Shown here piece by piece: positions 7,461-14,682 of a stretch of DNA of 15,011 nucleotides. Position 1 is the first letter of the stretch. Every line of letters starts with the position of its first letter. The position numbers and the translations under genes were made by a program. This DNA is from Flammeovirgaceae bacterium (GTDB lineage Bacteria > Bacteroidota > Bacteroidia > Cytophagales > Cyclobacteriaceae). The stretch spans positions 1 through 15,011 of the forward strand of contig QIEB01000375.1 of assembly GCA_003229495.1 (NCBI GenBank). The letters run 5' to 3'. The notes below the pieces were generated by a model. That model searched no databases, was not told the origin of the DNA, and saw only the letters and a program-made list of their open reading frames with translations.

Positions 7461-8207
7461 CTACTTTCCTGGATAGACAAATTCCTCGTCATTAATCTTG
7501 GGATTGATTTCAATGGACTCTACAGTCAACGGTTGTGGCGGAGCATCTTTCACCCCCTGAGACATGGAAAAAGGGAAAAGTAACCCCTGGATCTCTCTAT
7601 AGTCGCCCAAAACAATAACCATAGTGGAACCTATGATCGGCCCATGCTTCATTTCAAATTCCTTGGCAATCGGAAGGTATGTTTTGCTATCAAAATAGTA
7701 GTAGGTGATATCATCATATTCTTTGCCGTCTATGGTAATGGGTTCTTTGACGAGTTTTACTTTAAAGGCCTCAATGCCTGCCACTGGTTCCTTTCCCATA
7801 AGTTCTACTAGGTAACCTTTTGTTTTATAGTTAATCAGGCCATCCGGAAAGTCGTTAGCGTCAAGTTTGACATTTTCAGTGGTTTCCGCTTCAGACTTTT
7901 CAGGTTCCATAGTTTGGAAATTAGTGCGCCACAAAACTGACCCGTCAAACACCCCCTGTTTGATGACATCTCCTTGGAAAGTAAACTTGGTATATTTACG
8001 ACCGTCGGCTAGTTGGACGATCTCTAACGGAAACTCTACTCCACCCTGATCAAATTTGGCGATTACTTTAAAACCTTTCAGATTTGTCCATTTTGCAGCC
8101 CCCCCGGTTTTTTGAATGGCATTATTGATTATTTCATCTGCACTTTGCCCTTTACTTGAAGCAGTTAGGCAGAGAGCTGCTATTAAAAGATAATGTGTGG
8201 GCTTCAC
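7461..8207 (-). CDS. Secreted LolA/LolB-like outer-membrane lipoprotein-sorting-type protein
   Basis: This 248-residue protein begins with a Sec signal peptide (1 to about 22, HYLLIAALCLTASSKGQS, cleaved before ADEI). The mature part has the beta-rich pattern of the LolA-like fold: ADEIINNAIQKTGG at its start, GFKVIAKFDQGGVEFPLEIVQL, DGRKYTKFTFQG, then YYYFDSKTYLPIAKEFE, LGDYREIQGLLFPFSM and a terminal VESIEINPKINDEEFVYPGK. Such proteins bind lipid or a lipid-linked ligand in the periplasm. This version is common in Bacteroidota and is not the dedicated LolA of the Lol pathway, so the ligand is unknown. The start is GTG; an in-frame TAA lies upstream with no ATG between. The gene stands alone, convergent with trmJ, and its 5' leader would include the GGG-rich strand of the repeat array at 8272-8351. 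Confidence 0.8.
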   Translation of the reverse strand: MKPTHYLLIAALCLTASSKGQSADEIINNAIQKTGGAAKWTNLKGFKVIAKFDQGGVEFPLEIVQLADGRKYTKFTFQGDVIKQGVFDGSVLWRTNFQTMEPEKSEAETTENVKLDANDFPDGLINYKTKGYLVELMGKEPVAGIEAFKVKLVKEPITIDGKEYDDITYYYFDSKTYLPIAKEFEMKHGPIIGSTMVIVLGDYREIQGLLFPFSMSQGVKDAPPQPLTVESIEINPKINDEEFVYPGK

Positions 8208-8271
8208 TATGAAAATGGCTTTAATACTAATTTAGCGATAACCAGTGACACTACGAAAACTTCAATCTCTA

Positions 8272-8351
8272 CCCTAACACCCTCGTCCCTTCGTCCCTCG
8301 TCCCTAACACCCTAACACCCTCGTCCCTTCGTCCCTCGTCCCTTCGTCCCT
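8272..8351. repeat. Ten-unit CCCT-based array, G-quadruplex candidate on the minus strand
   Basis: The array is built from three unit types: A = CCCTAACA (8272, 8302, 8310), B = CCCTCGT (8280, 8295, 8318, 8333) and C = CCCTTCGT (8287, 8325, 8340). The order is A-B-C-B-A-A-B-C-B-C plus a final CCCT. No base falls outside a unit. The minus strand has eleven GGG runs separated by four or five bases, which satisfies the G3N1-7 quadruplex rule several times over. It lies between divergent genes, 64 bp from the GTG of the LolA-like gene and 84 bp from the ATG of the GMC gene. Confidence 0.9.
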
Positions 8352-8361
8352 CACCTGCCTC

Positions 8362-8393
8362 AACTTAAAACTAAAAATTCAAAACTAAAAACT
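8362..8393 (+). repeat. 32-nt AT-rich intergenic element, copy 2
   Basis: This block matches the minus strand of 2184-2215 at 29 of 32 positions. It follows the CCCT array after 10 bases and lies about 40 bp before the GMC gene start, so it may be within that gene's promoter or leader. Confidence 0.6.
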
Positions 8394-8435
8394 ATAAAAT
8401 CTTCTTATATTAACCATTCACTTTTATTCACTCTT

Positions 8436-10154
8436 ATGCAAATTATTGAATCACCGGAAACCTATGATGTAATTGTAGTTGGCTCTGGTGCCGGCGGAGG
8501 CATGGCCTCGAAAATATTGGCAGAAAGCGGCCTGAATGTAGCTGTGGTTGAGGCAGGCCCTATGTTCGACCCCACCAATGACGATCAGCGCACCCAGCTT
8601 CGCTGGCCCTGGGAGTCACCCAGACGGGGCGCAGGAACGGTTCGTACTTTTGGTGACTTTGACAGTGCCTACGGAGGCTGGGAAATCGAGGGAGAACCTT
8701 ATACCAGAAAAGATGGTACTGAGTTTGATTGGTTCCGTTCACGGATGCTGGGAGGACGCACCAATCATTGGGGAAGGATTTCATTAAGATTTGGCCCCAG
8801 GGATTTTAAAAGAAAAGACACTGACGGCTTGGGGAGCAATTGGCCCATCGGCTACGAAGATGTTGCTCCTTACTACGATAAAGTGGATAAATTGATCGGA
8901 ATATTCGGGACCAAGGAAAACTTCCCAAATGAACCCAATGGGTATTTTCTACCACCACCAAAACCGCGGCTTCATGAACTATACTATATAGATGCAGCCC
9001 GGAAAGCCAAAATACCAGCCATACCCAGCAGACTTTCTATTTTAACTAAAAAAATCAACAATGAGCGAGGAGTTTGCTTCTATTGCAGACAATGCAGCCG
9101 GGCTTGTATGGTCCATGCCGACTTTTCCGCTGGCACCTGTTTAATTTTCCCCACCCAGAAAGCCGGAAAAAGCTTAAAAGTATTTACCAATGCCATGGTA
9201 AGAGAGGTGATCACTAATGATGAGGGAAAGGCCACAGGAGTATCATACATTAACAAAGACGATCGCAGGGAATATTCGATCCGTGGTAAGATCGTGGTGC
9301 TGGCAGCATCAGCTTGTAGTACCGCCAGGATTCTTTTGAATTCCAAAACTTCTCAATTTTCCAATGGAATGGGTAATGGCAGCGGACTGGTTGGGAAGTA
9401 TCTGCATGATTCTACCGGTGCCAGCAGAGCCGCAATGGTGCCGGCAATGTTTAACAGAAAGATGTACAACGAAGATGGAGTGGGAGGAATGCACGTCTAC
9501 ACTCCATGGTGGTTGGATAATAACAAACTGGATTTTCCCAGAGGTTACCACATGGAAATATGGGGAGGGATGGGCATGCCGTCCTATGGTTTCGGATTTA
9601 ATGTTTCGGACCTAAATGAGCAATTCGGTGGTACAGTAGGAGGATATGGCACCAAACTCCGGGAGGATGTAAAGAAATATTACGGAGCCATTGTTGGAAT
9701 TAGCGGACGAGGGGAAAGTGTGCCTCAGCTAGACAATTATTGTGAAATTGATCCGGAGTTGGTGGATGAATACGGCATCCCCGTGCTGCGTTTTCATTAC
9801 AAATGGACCGAATACGAGCGTGCCCAGGCCAAACATATGCACAATACCTTTGAACAGATCTTTGAGGCCATGGGTGCTCAGCCACTGGGAGAAAAACCTG
9901 GCAAAGACCAGGATCATGGTTTACTGGCCCCGGGAAGAATTATCCATGAGGTAGGCACTACCAGAATGGGTGATGACCCTGCAAAATCAGTAGTAAACAA
10001 GTTTCAGCAGTTACACGAGGTGGACAATGTATTTGTGGTAGATGGAGGTCCTTTCGTTTCTCAGGCGGACAAAAACCCCACCTGGACCATATTGGCACTG
10101 GCATGGAGGACATCCGATTATATCATTGATCAATTGAATAAACAAAACATTTAA
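8436..10154 (+). CDS. GMC oxidoreductase, FAD sugar/alcohol dehydrogenase large subunit
   Basis: This 572-residue flavoprotein of the glucose-methanol-choline family probably oxidises a sugar, polyol or related alcohol. The FAD-binding fold starts at YDVIVVGSGAGGG (10-22) and ends its second strand with VVEAG (37-41). SRMLGGRTNHWGR (102-114) matches the GMC flavin-loop region. The C-terminal GMC domain has HEVGTTRMG with H504 and NPTWT with N547, the expected catalytic His/Asn pair. A cysteine cluster, C214-x2-C217-x2-C220-x3-C224 plus C235, sits where FAD-dependent glucose dehydrogenase alpha subunits bind a 3Fe-4S cluster. There is no signal peptide; the gene three bases downstream encodes a Tat-signal partner, so piggy-back Tat export is likely, as known for that complex. 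Upstream lie the CCCT array and an AT-rich repeat. Family and pairing are secure; the substrate is unknown. Confidence 0.93.
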   Translation: MQIIESPETYDVIVVGSGAGGGMASKILAESGLNVAVVEAGPMFDPTNDDQRTQLRWPWESPRRGAGTVRTFGDFDSAYGGWEIEGEPYTRKDGTEFDWFRSRMLGGRTNHWGRISLRFGPRDFKRKDTDGLGSNWPIGYEDVAPYYDKVDKLIGIFGTKENFPNEPNGYFLPPPKPRLHELYYIDAARKAKIPAIPSRLSILTKKINNERGVCFYCRQCSRACMVHADFSAGTCLIFPTQKAGKSLKVFTNAMVREVITNDEGKATGVSYINKDDRREYSIRGKIVVLAASACSTARILLNSKTSQFSNGMGNGSGLVGKYLHDSTGASRAAMVPAMFNRKMYNEDGVGGMHVYTPWWLDNNKLDFPRGYHMEIWGGMGMPSYGFGFNVSDLNEQFGGTVGGYGTKLREDVKKYYGAIVGISGRGESVPQLDNYCEIDPELVDEYGIPVLRFHYKWTEYERAQAKHMHNTFEQIFEAMGAQPLGEKPGKDQDHGLLAPGRIIHEVGTTRMGDDPAKSVVNKFQQLHEVDNVFVVDGGPFVSQADKNPTWTILALAWRTSDYIIDQLNKQNI

Positions 10155-10157
10155 GAC

Positions 10158-10859
10158 ATGGATAGAAGAGAATCACTGAAATCATTATTGGTAGGCTCGG
10201 TGGCCGGAGGGTTGGTACTTAATGGTTGTACCCCTACAGAGCAAAAGGAGATAGTATCTGTAGACAAGCCTACGGGTTATGGACGAACTGCCAAAGAAAA
10301 ACTACGAGATGAAAGGTTGCGAAATGAGCAATTTTTTGCTGAAGGCGAATTAGAAACTCTGGCTATTCTTTGTGATATCATTTTACCCGCTGAAGCAGAT
10401 TTTGGGTCCGCAACCGAAGCGGGGGTACCGGAGTTTATTGAGTTCATGGCAAAAGATATGCCCCGGCACCAAGTGCCATTAAAGGGCGGATTAATGTGGC
10501 TGGATAACCAGACCAACGAGCGTTTTAATCTGGATTTCAAAAGTTGTTCTCCAGAACAACAACTAGTGGTCATTGATGAGATCGCTTACCCCGATAAAGC
10601 TCCGGAACATTTGAAACATGGAGTAGTGTTTTTTTCTTTAATGAGAAACCTGACACTGACCGGATACTATACCACAGAGATGGGAATAAAGGAGCTCGGC
10701 TATGTAGGAAACCAACCAAACGTTTGGGACGGAGTCCCTCAAGATGTATTGGACGAACATAACATCTCCTATGATCCTGAATGGATATCAAGGTGCGTAG
10801 ACCAAAGTAAGCGAATGGACCTGGCCAAATGGGATGAAGAGGGGAATTTGATCACCTGA
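10158..10859 (+). CDS. Gluconate 2-dehydrogenase subunit 3-like, Tat lipoprotein small subunit
   Basis: This 233-residue protein is the small subunit of the GMC dehydrogenase encoded just upstream. Its N-terminus has a twin-arginine signal (MDRRESLK, R3 and R4), a hydrophobic stretch and the lipobox LNGC with C24, so it is predicted to be exported folded and anchored by lipid. The mature domain shows family features: FFAEGELETLAILCDIILPAEADFGSATEAGVPEFIEFMAKD (in pieces around residues 59-100), then a helical body with QPNVWDGVPQDVLDEHN near 190-206. In related glucose and gluconate dehydrogenases this subunit carries the catalytic flavoprotein across the membrane and stabilises it. Only three bases separate the two genes, so they form an operon. 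Length is typical. It has no visible catalytic motif. The call is strong. Confidence 0.9.
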   Translation: MDRRESLKSLLVGSVAGGLVLNGCTPTEQKEIVSVDKPTGYGRTAKEKLRDERLRNEQFFAEGELETLAILCDIILPAEADFGSATEAGVPEFIEFMAKDMPRHQVPLKGGLMWLDNQTNERFNLDFKSCSPEQQLVVIDEIAYPDKAPEHLKHGVVFFSLMRNLTLTGYYTTEMGIKELGYVGNQPNVWDGVPQDVLDEHNISYDPEWISRCVDQSKRMDLAKWDEEGNLIT

Positions 10860-10916
10860 ACTGGGCCTTACCTTCTTTTTTATAAATCATTCTTAATAAT
10901 TCGGAATCGTATCATA

Positions 10917-12488
10917 ATGCAGCTAATTCCATTATTTGCAATGATTTATTTAATTTTTTCATGCTCAGGGAAAAAAGAACCCAACAAACCTGAACATGAA
11001 GATTTACCAGTTTCAAATCTTCCAGGAGATGTATTAGCTAAAACACATTGTGGTGGATGCCATAGTTTTGTTAGCCCTGAATTCTTACCGAAATCCAGCT
11101 GGAAGAATCATGTGCTTCCCTCTATGGGTCATCGATTGGGCATTTTCAATGGAGGTCATCAACCTGATAGTTTGTTTGGTTTAGCCATTGGTGATTCAAT
11201 ATTAAGAAAAGCAAATATTCCTGAGAGTCCTGTATTGTCTAAAGCAGATTGGACCAAAATTGTAGATTACTATGTAGAAAATGCACCAGATACTATTTTA
11301 CCTCCAAAACGAAGTAAAAAATTTGGAATGGGTTTGAAACATTTTACCTACAAAAGGACTTCCTATTCGCATCAACCTCCACATACCGTTATGGTTAAAA
11401 TTCTTCAGGCAAACCGGGGAATTGTTTTTAGTGATGGAAAACGCAATATCAAAAGATTGACATTTCTTACACCTGATCTACAAAAGGACTACGAACTATC
11501 GTTTAAAAATACACCAATTCATTATTATGAAAGATCAGATACCATCTATTTAACCACAGTTGGAAAAACTATGTTTCCACATGACTCTCCTGATGGTGTT
11601 CTTCAAAAATTGTATAAGAAAGAACCAGGGCAAAAGTACAACTCTTCAAGTGCAATTATTTCGAAATTGCAAAGGCCGGTATTTATGGCCTATGGGGATA
11701 TAAACAATGACGGACTTGAAGATATTGTTGCTTGCGAGTTTGGAAGTCTCACCGGTAAACTTGTTTGGTTTGAAAATATGGGCAGTGATAAGTATTCCAA
11801 GAGACTCTTACGCGCTAAGTCAGGGGCAATAAAAGCTATTATAAAGGATGTCAATAGGGATGGTTATATGGACATTGTGGCGCTGATGGCCCAGGGAGAT
11901 GAAGGTGTTTTCCTATATGAAAATAGAGGTAATAGCACTTTCAAAGAAAAAAGACTGTTATCCTTTATGCCGCTTTACGGATCTCAATATATTGAACTGG
12001 CGGATTTCAATAATGATGGATTTGATGATTTAATATACGTCTGTGGTGACAATGCAGACAAGACTCCCATATTAAAAAGTTACCACGGCATTTACATTTA
12101 TTTGAACAATGGGAGTTTTAGTTTCACACAATCCTATTTCTACCCGCTCAATGGCGCTTACAAAGCAATACCAAGAGATTATGATCTTGATGGTGACTTA
12201 GATATTGCAGCTATCTCATTTTTCCCAGATTACCATAGTTATGGGGAAGAGGGTTTTATATATCTGGAAAATAGAGGAAATTTTGAATTCGTCGATTACT
12301 CATTTCCTGAGTCAAAAAATGGAAGATGGATGGTAATGGATGCAGGCGATATGGATTCTGATGGTGATATTGACCTGGTGCTTGGTTCTCATGTCTTCAT
12401 CGGTCCAAAAGGCGATACTACCGGATTAAGCAAAAAATGGGCAATGATTGGACCATCTATCATTGTGCTTGAAAATACTATTCGATAA
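10917..12488 (+). CDS. Lipoprotein with one c-type haem motif and FG-GAP/VCBS repeats
   Basis: This 523-residue protein starts with a lipoprotein signal (MQLIPLFAMIYLIFSC, C16). Next is a short cytochrome c-like region with the covalent haem motif C45-G-G-C48-H49 and possible distal ligand M70 (SMGHRLGIF). After about residue 255 come five calcium-binding FG-GAP repeats with DxNxDGxxD-type loops at D261-D269, D311-D319, D363-D371, D421-D429 and D478-D486. These should form a beta-propeller-like domain; residues about 150-255, with FSDGKRNIKRL and DTIYLTTVG, may be a degenerate blade. It would sit outside the inner membrane and could pass electrons. It follows the dehydrogenase pair by 57 bp on the same strand, so it may be their electron acceptor. 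However, it looks more AT-rich than those genes and could have its own promoter. The domains are clear; the role is inferred. Confidence 0.88.
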   Translation: MQLIPLFAMIYLIFSCSGKKEPNKPEHEDLPVSNLPGDVLAKTHCGGCHSFVSPEFLPKSSWKNHVLPSMGHRLGIFNGGHQPDSLFGLAIGDSILRKANIPESPVLSKADWTKIVDYYVENAPDTILPPKRSKKFGMGLKHFTYKRTSYSHQPPHTVMVKILQANRGIVFSDGKRNIKRLTFLTPDLQKDYELSFKNTPIHYYERSDTIYLTTVGKTMFPHDSPDGVLQKLYKKEPGQKYNSSSAIISKLQRPVFMAYGDINNDGLEDIVACEFGSLTGKLVWFENMGSDKYSKRLLRAKSGAIKAIIKDVNRDGYMDIVALMAQGDEGVFLYENRGNSTFKEKRLLSFMPLYGSQYIELADFNNDGFDDLIYVCGDNADKTPILKSYHGIYIYLNNGSFSFTQSYFYPLNGAYKAIPRDYDLDGDLDIAAISFFPDYHSYGEEGFIYLENRGNFEFVDYSFPESKNGRWMVMDAGDMDSDGDIDLVLGSHVFIGPKGDTTGLSKKWAMIGPSIIVLENTIR

Positions 12489-12781
12489 ATCTGCTAAGTA
12501 AGCGGGACGGTCAATATGATTTGGCTATTTCCAGGTCTTCAAACAAGAATTAAGAGAATTTGATTTTCTAAAAACAGAGCAGTATTGGTTTAATGAACAA
12601 TTATATTTTGAATGTATTGTTGTATGTCGTTATATTTAAGGCGTTTTTAAATGTAAGTACCGTTTGTTTTGGTATGTATGGTAGAAAACTGACTTTGAAT
12701 AAGATAAGGTGTAAATCTTAACCGTAAGGACACCCTTAAACGCATCAGCGATTTACCATATTCCTGATATCTCTGGGTAAT
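12489..12781. other. Intergenic region without a recognisable gene
   Basis: This 293-bp AT-rich stretch separates the haem/FG-GAP gene from the sigma factor gene. I see no conserved ORF, RNA gene, tandem repeat or clear terminator. The only structure is a 7-bp inverted repeat (CCATATT at 12756-12762, AATATGG at 12779-12785) that includes the sigma start codon. A promoter for the sigma/anti-sigma unit is expected here, but I cannot point to one. Confidence 0.5.
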
Positions 12782-13339
12782 ATGGGAAAAAAACAGCTTT
12801 ATACCATGGATGATAAATCTCTCTGGCGCCAATTTAGAGAAGGCAATCACCATGTCTTTGAAATTATCTATAAACAATATATTAACCTATTGGCTAATTA
12901 CGGGAGGCGAATCTGCGGTGATGATGAACTGGTAAAGGATGCCATACAGGACGTGTTTACAGATCTTTGGAGAAACCGCGATAATCTTGGATCCACAGAT
13001 TCAATTAAATATTATTTAATCAAAGCTTATCGAAGGAATCTGATCAAAAAAATAAAGGCCTCAAGGATGTATGTTCTCGCCGAAGTGGAGCACCATGAGT
13101 TTGAGTTGTCTCCTGAGATTACCTGTATTTCCGCCGAGTACGAGCATGAGAGATCAGAGAAACTCCGCGCCAAATTAAACACCCTGTCGTCACGGCAAAA
13201 AGAGGCCATTTTTTTAAGGTTTTATTCCGGGCTAAACTATTCAAAAATTTCAAATATCATGGGCATCAAGCCCCAGTCTGCCCATAATATGGTATTCAGG
13301 GCACTAGAAATATTGCGAGAAAAATGTCGTACAATTTGA
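12782..13339 (+). CDS. ECF RNA polymerase sigma factor, FecI-like
   Basis: This 185-residue sigma-70-family ECF factor has only regions 2 and 4. Region 2 covers about 20-92 (NHHVFEIIYKQYINLLANYGRRI, then DAIQDVFTDLWRNRDNL). Region 4 covers about 127-182 (LNTLSSRQKEAIFLRFYSGLNYSKIS, helix-turn-helix around 154-175, IMGIKPQSAHNMVFRALEIL). It directs polymerase to the promoter of a nearby TonB receptor system and is held inactive by the FecR protein encoded 105 bp downstream until a substrate signal arrives; that role is known for this gene order and inferred here. Length is normal. The start has little ribosome-binding sequence; ATG at 12806 (MDDKSLW) is a plausible alternative. The family call is secure. 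Confidence 0.93.
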   Translation: MGKKQLYTMDDKSLWRQFREGNHHVFEIIYKQYINLLANYGRRICGDDELVKDAIQDVFTDLWRNRDNLGSTDSIKYYLIKAYRRNLIKKIKASRMYVLAEVEHHEFELSPEITCISAEYEHERSEKLRAKLNTLSSRQKEAIFLRFYSGLNYSKISNIMGIKPQSAHNMVFRALEILREKCRTI

Positions 13340-13444
13340 CTTCAGTGGTTATTTTCTCTACTGCACCTACCCTGATTTAGAAATATATTCAATTTAATGA
13401 GTAGATCCTGCCTGTTGCTTTCCTTTTAAGGTAAGCAGCTTCAA

Positions 13445-14521
13445 ATGCCACATAAAGGCCATATGAAATTTGACAACTATCGAGTAGAAGATTTCTTGCA
13501 GAACGAGTCTTTCTTCAATTGGGTAAAAAGGAATAACCAGGAAGATATAGAATTTTGGGAAGCCTGGTGGAGAGACAACCCTGACCATCGCCACAAAGCC
13601 AGTGAAGCCATAGATTTGCTTAAAACAATCTCATTCGAAGAGAAAGGGTTCAACCTACTAGAAGTTTCCGATCTGTGGAAACGCATAAAGGAGGAAACAA
13701 TTGAATTCAGACAAATAAACTCAAACAAAAAGTCCTGGTCCACTGGACTTTTAAACAGCCACATAATGAAGGTAGCTGCTGTTACCGTACCATTCGTAAT
13801 CGGCAGTATACTTTACCTGTATCATAATAAAGCTGCCAAAGACCAGACAATTTCTTCACAACTGATAGTAAAGGAGATTCCAAGAGGACAAAAGCTTACT
13901 ATTTATTTGCCAGATGGCTCTATGGTAAAACTAAATTCAGAAAGTAAAATTAGTTACCAAAAGCCGTTTGACGAAGATCAACGTCTGGTAACTCTTGAGG
14001 GAGAAGCCTTTTTTGAAGTAACTCCTGATCCTAAAAGGCCGTTTCGGGTTATTTCTGGGGGAATCGAGACATTCGTAGTAGGCACATCCTTTAACATAAG
14101 CGCCTATTCGGATGACATTCAAGTTAAAGTATCAGTGGTTTCGGGGAAAGTATCCATCAACAAAACCTCCAAAGAGGAGAAAATTGCTAATTCCTTTAGT
14201 GAGTCAATTGTGTTATCTCCATCTGAACAGGCCACTTTTTTTGTAGATAAAAAAAGAGCTCTTGTTTCTCACTATGACCCAAATGAAGTTTTGGGATGGA
14301 GAGAAGGGATCCTGTACTTCCACAATGCGTCAATGGAGGAGTTTGTCCTTGAACTTGAAAGATGGTATGGGATCGATATTGTCGTGAAGAGAGAAATACC
14401 CATAAAAAAGGGAATCGTTGGTGAGTTTCATAATCAATCACTGGAAGAGATCCTGATGGGAATGCATGCTTCCTCGGAGTTCGAGTACGAGTTTGAAAAC
14501 GGGAAATTAATAATCAAATAA
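13445..14521 (+). CDS. FecR-family anti-sigma factor
   Basis: This 358-residue inner-membrane protein links a TonB receptor signal to the ECF sigma factor. The cytoplasmic N-terminal domain (about 1-105) includes FWEAWWRDNPDHRHKASEA, the usual sigma-binding region. A single membrane helix lies at about 108-127 (HIMKVAAVTVPFVIGSILYL). The periplasmic FecR domain (about 142-240) shows PRGQKLTIYLPDGSMVKLNSESKI, LEGEAFFEV, PFRVISGGIETFVVGTSFNI and VVSGKVSI. A DUF4974-type (STN-like) domain ends the protein (about 288-358, ILYFHNASMEEFVLELERWYG), as is typical in Bacteroidota. The ATG at 13463 (MKFDNYRVEDF) has AAAGG four bases away (13454-13458) and may be the true start, six codons later. It is followed by a strong hairpin before the receptor gene. 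The identification is secure. Confidence 0.93.
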   Translation: MPHKGHMKFDNYRVEDFLQNESFFNWVKRNNQEDIEFWEAWWRDNPDHRHKASEAIDLLKTISFEEKGFNLLEVSDLWKRIKEETIEFRQINSNKKSWSTGLLNSHIMKVAAVTVPFVIGSILYLYHNKAAKDQTISSQLIVKEIPRGQKLTIYLPDGSMVKLNSESKISYQKPFDEDQRLVTLEGEAFFEVTPDPKRPFRVISGGIETFVVGTSFNISAYSDDIQVKVSVVSGKVSINKTSKEEKIANSFSESIVLSPSEQATFFVDKKRALVSHYDPNEVLGWREGILYFHNASMEEFVLELERWYGIDIVVKREIPIKKGIVGEFHNQSLEEILMGMHASSEFEYEFENGKLIIK

Positions 14522-14552
14522 CCACCAAGGATATGATATCACACGATACTAG

Positions 14553-14586
14553 TTGAATAGCCAGCTTAAAGAAGCTGGCTATTCAA
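14553..14586. terminator. Perfect 15-bp hairpin between fecR and the receptor gene
   Basis: The stem arms 14553-14567 and 14572-14586 are exactly complementary, with a 4-base loop (AAAG). The stem includes a GC-rich centre (AGCCAGCTT). It starts 32 bases after the fecR stop and ends 96 bases before the receptor ATG. No long T-run follows (ATTCTC), so it may act as a partial terminator, attenuator or mRNA-stability element instead of a standard rho-independent terminator. Confidence 0.7.
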
Positions 14587-14682
14587 ATTCTCAAAATGAG
14601 CCCTATTTTCATTGGTAGTGTCATAGGTTCATTTGAGACATCAATTTTGTTAAAACAATGTTCAACAAAACCACACTAAGTT

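Noticed and set aside
8272..8351. CRISPR array or telomere-like end.
   Set aside because: Units are 7-8 bases with no spacers, and genes continue normally on both sides, so it is neither CRISPR nor a chromosome end.
14597..14640. Possible Bacteroidota-type promoter (TTG and TTCATTTG words) before the receptor gene.
   Set aside because: The words are mismatched, and the spacing is too short for the TTTG / TAnnTTTG consensus.
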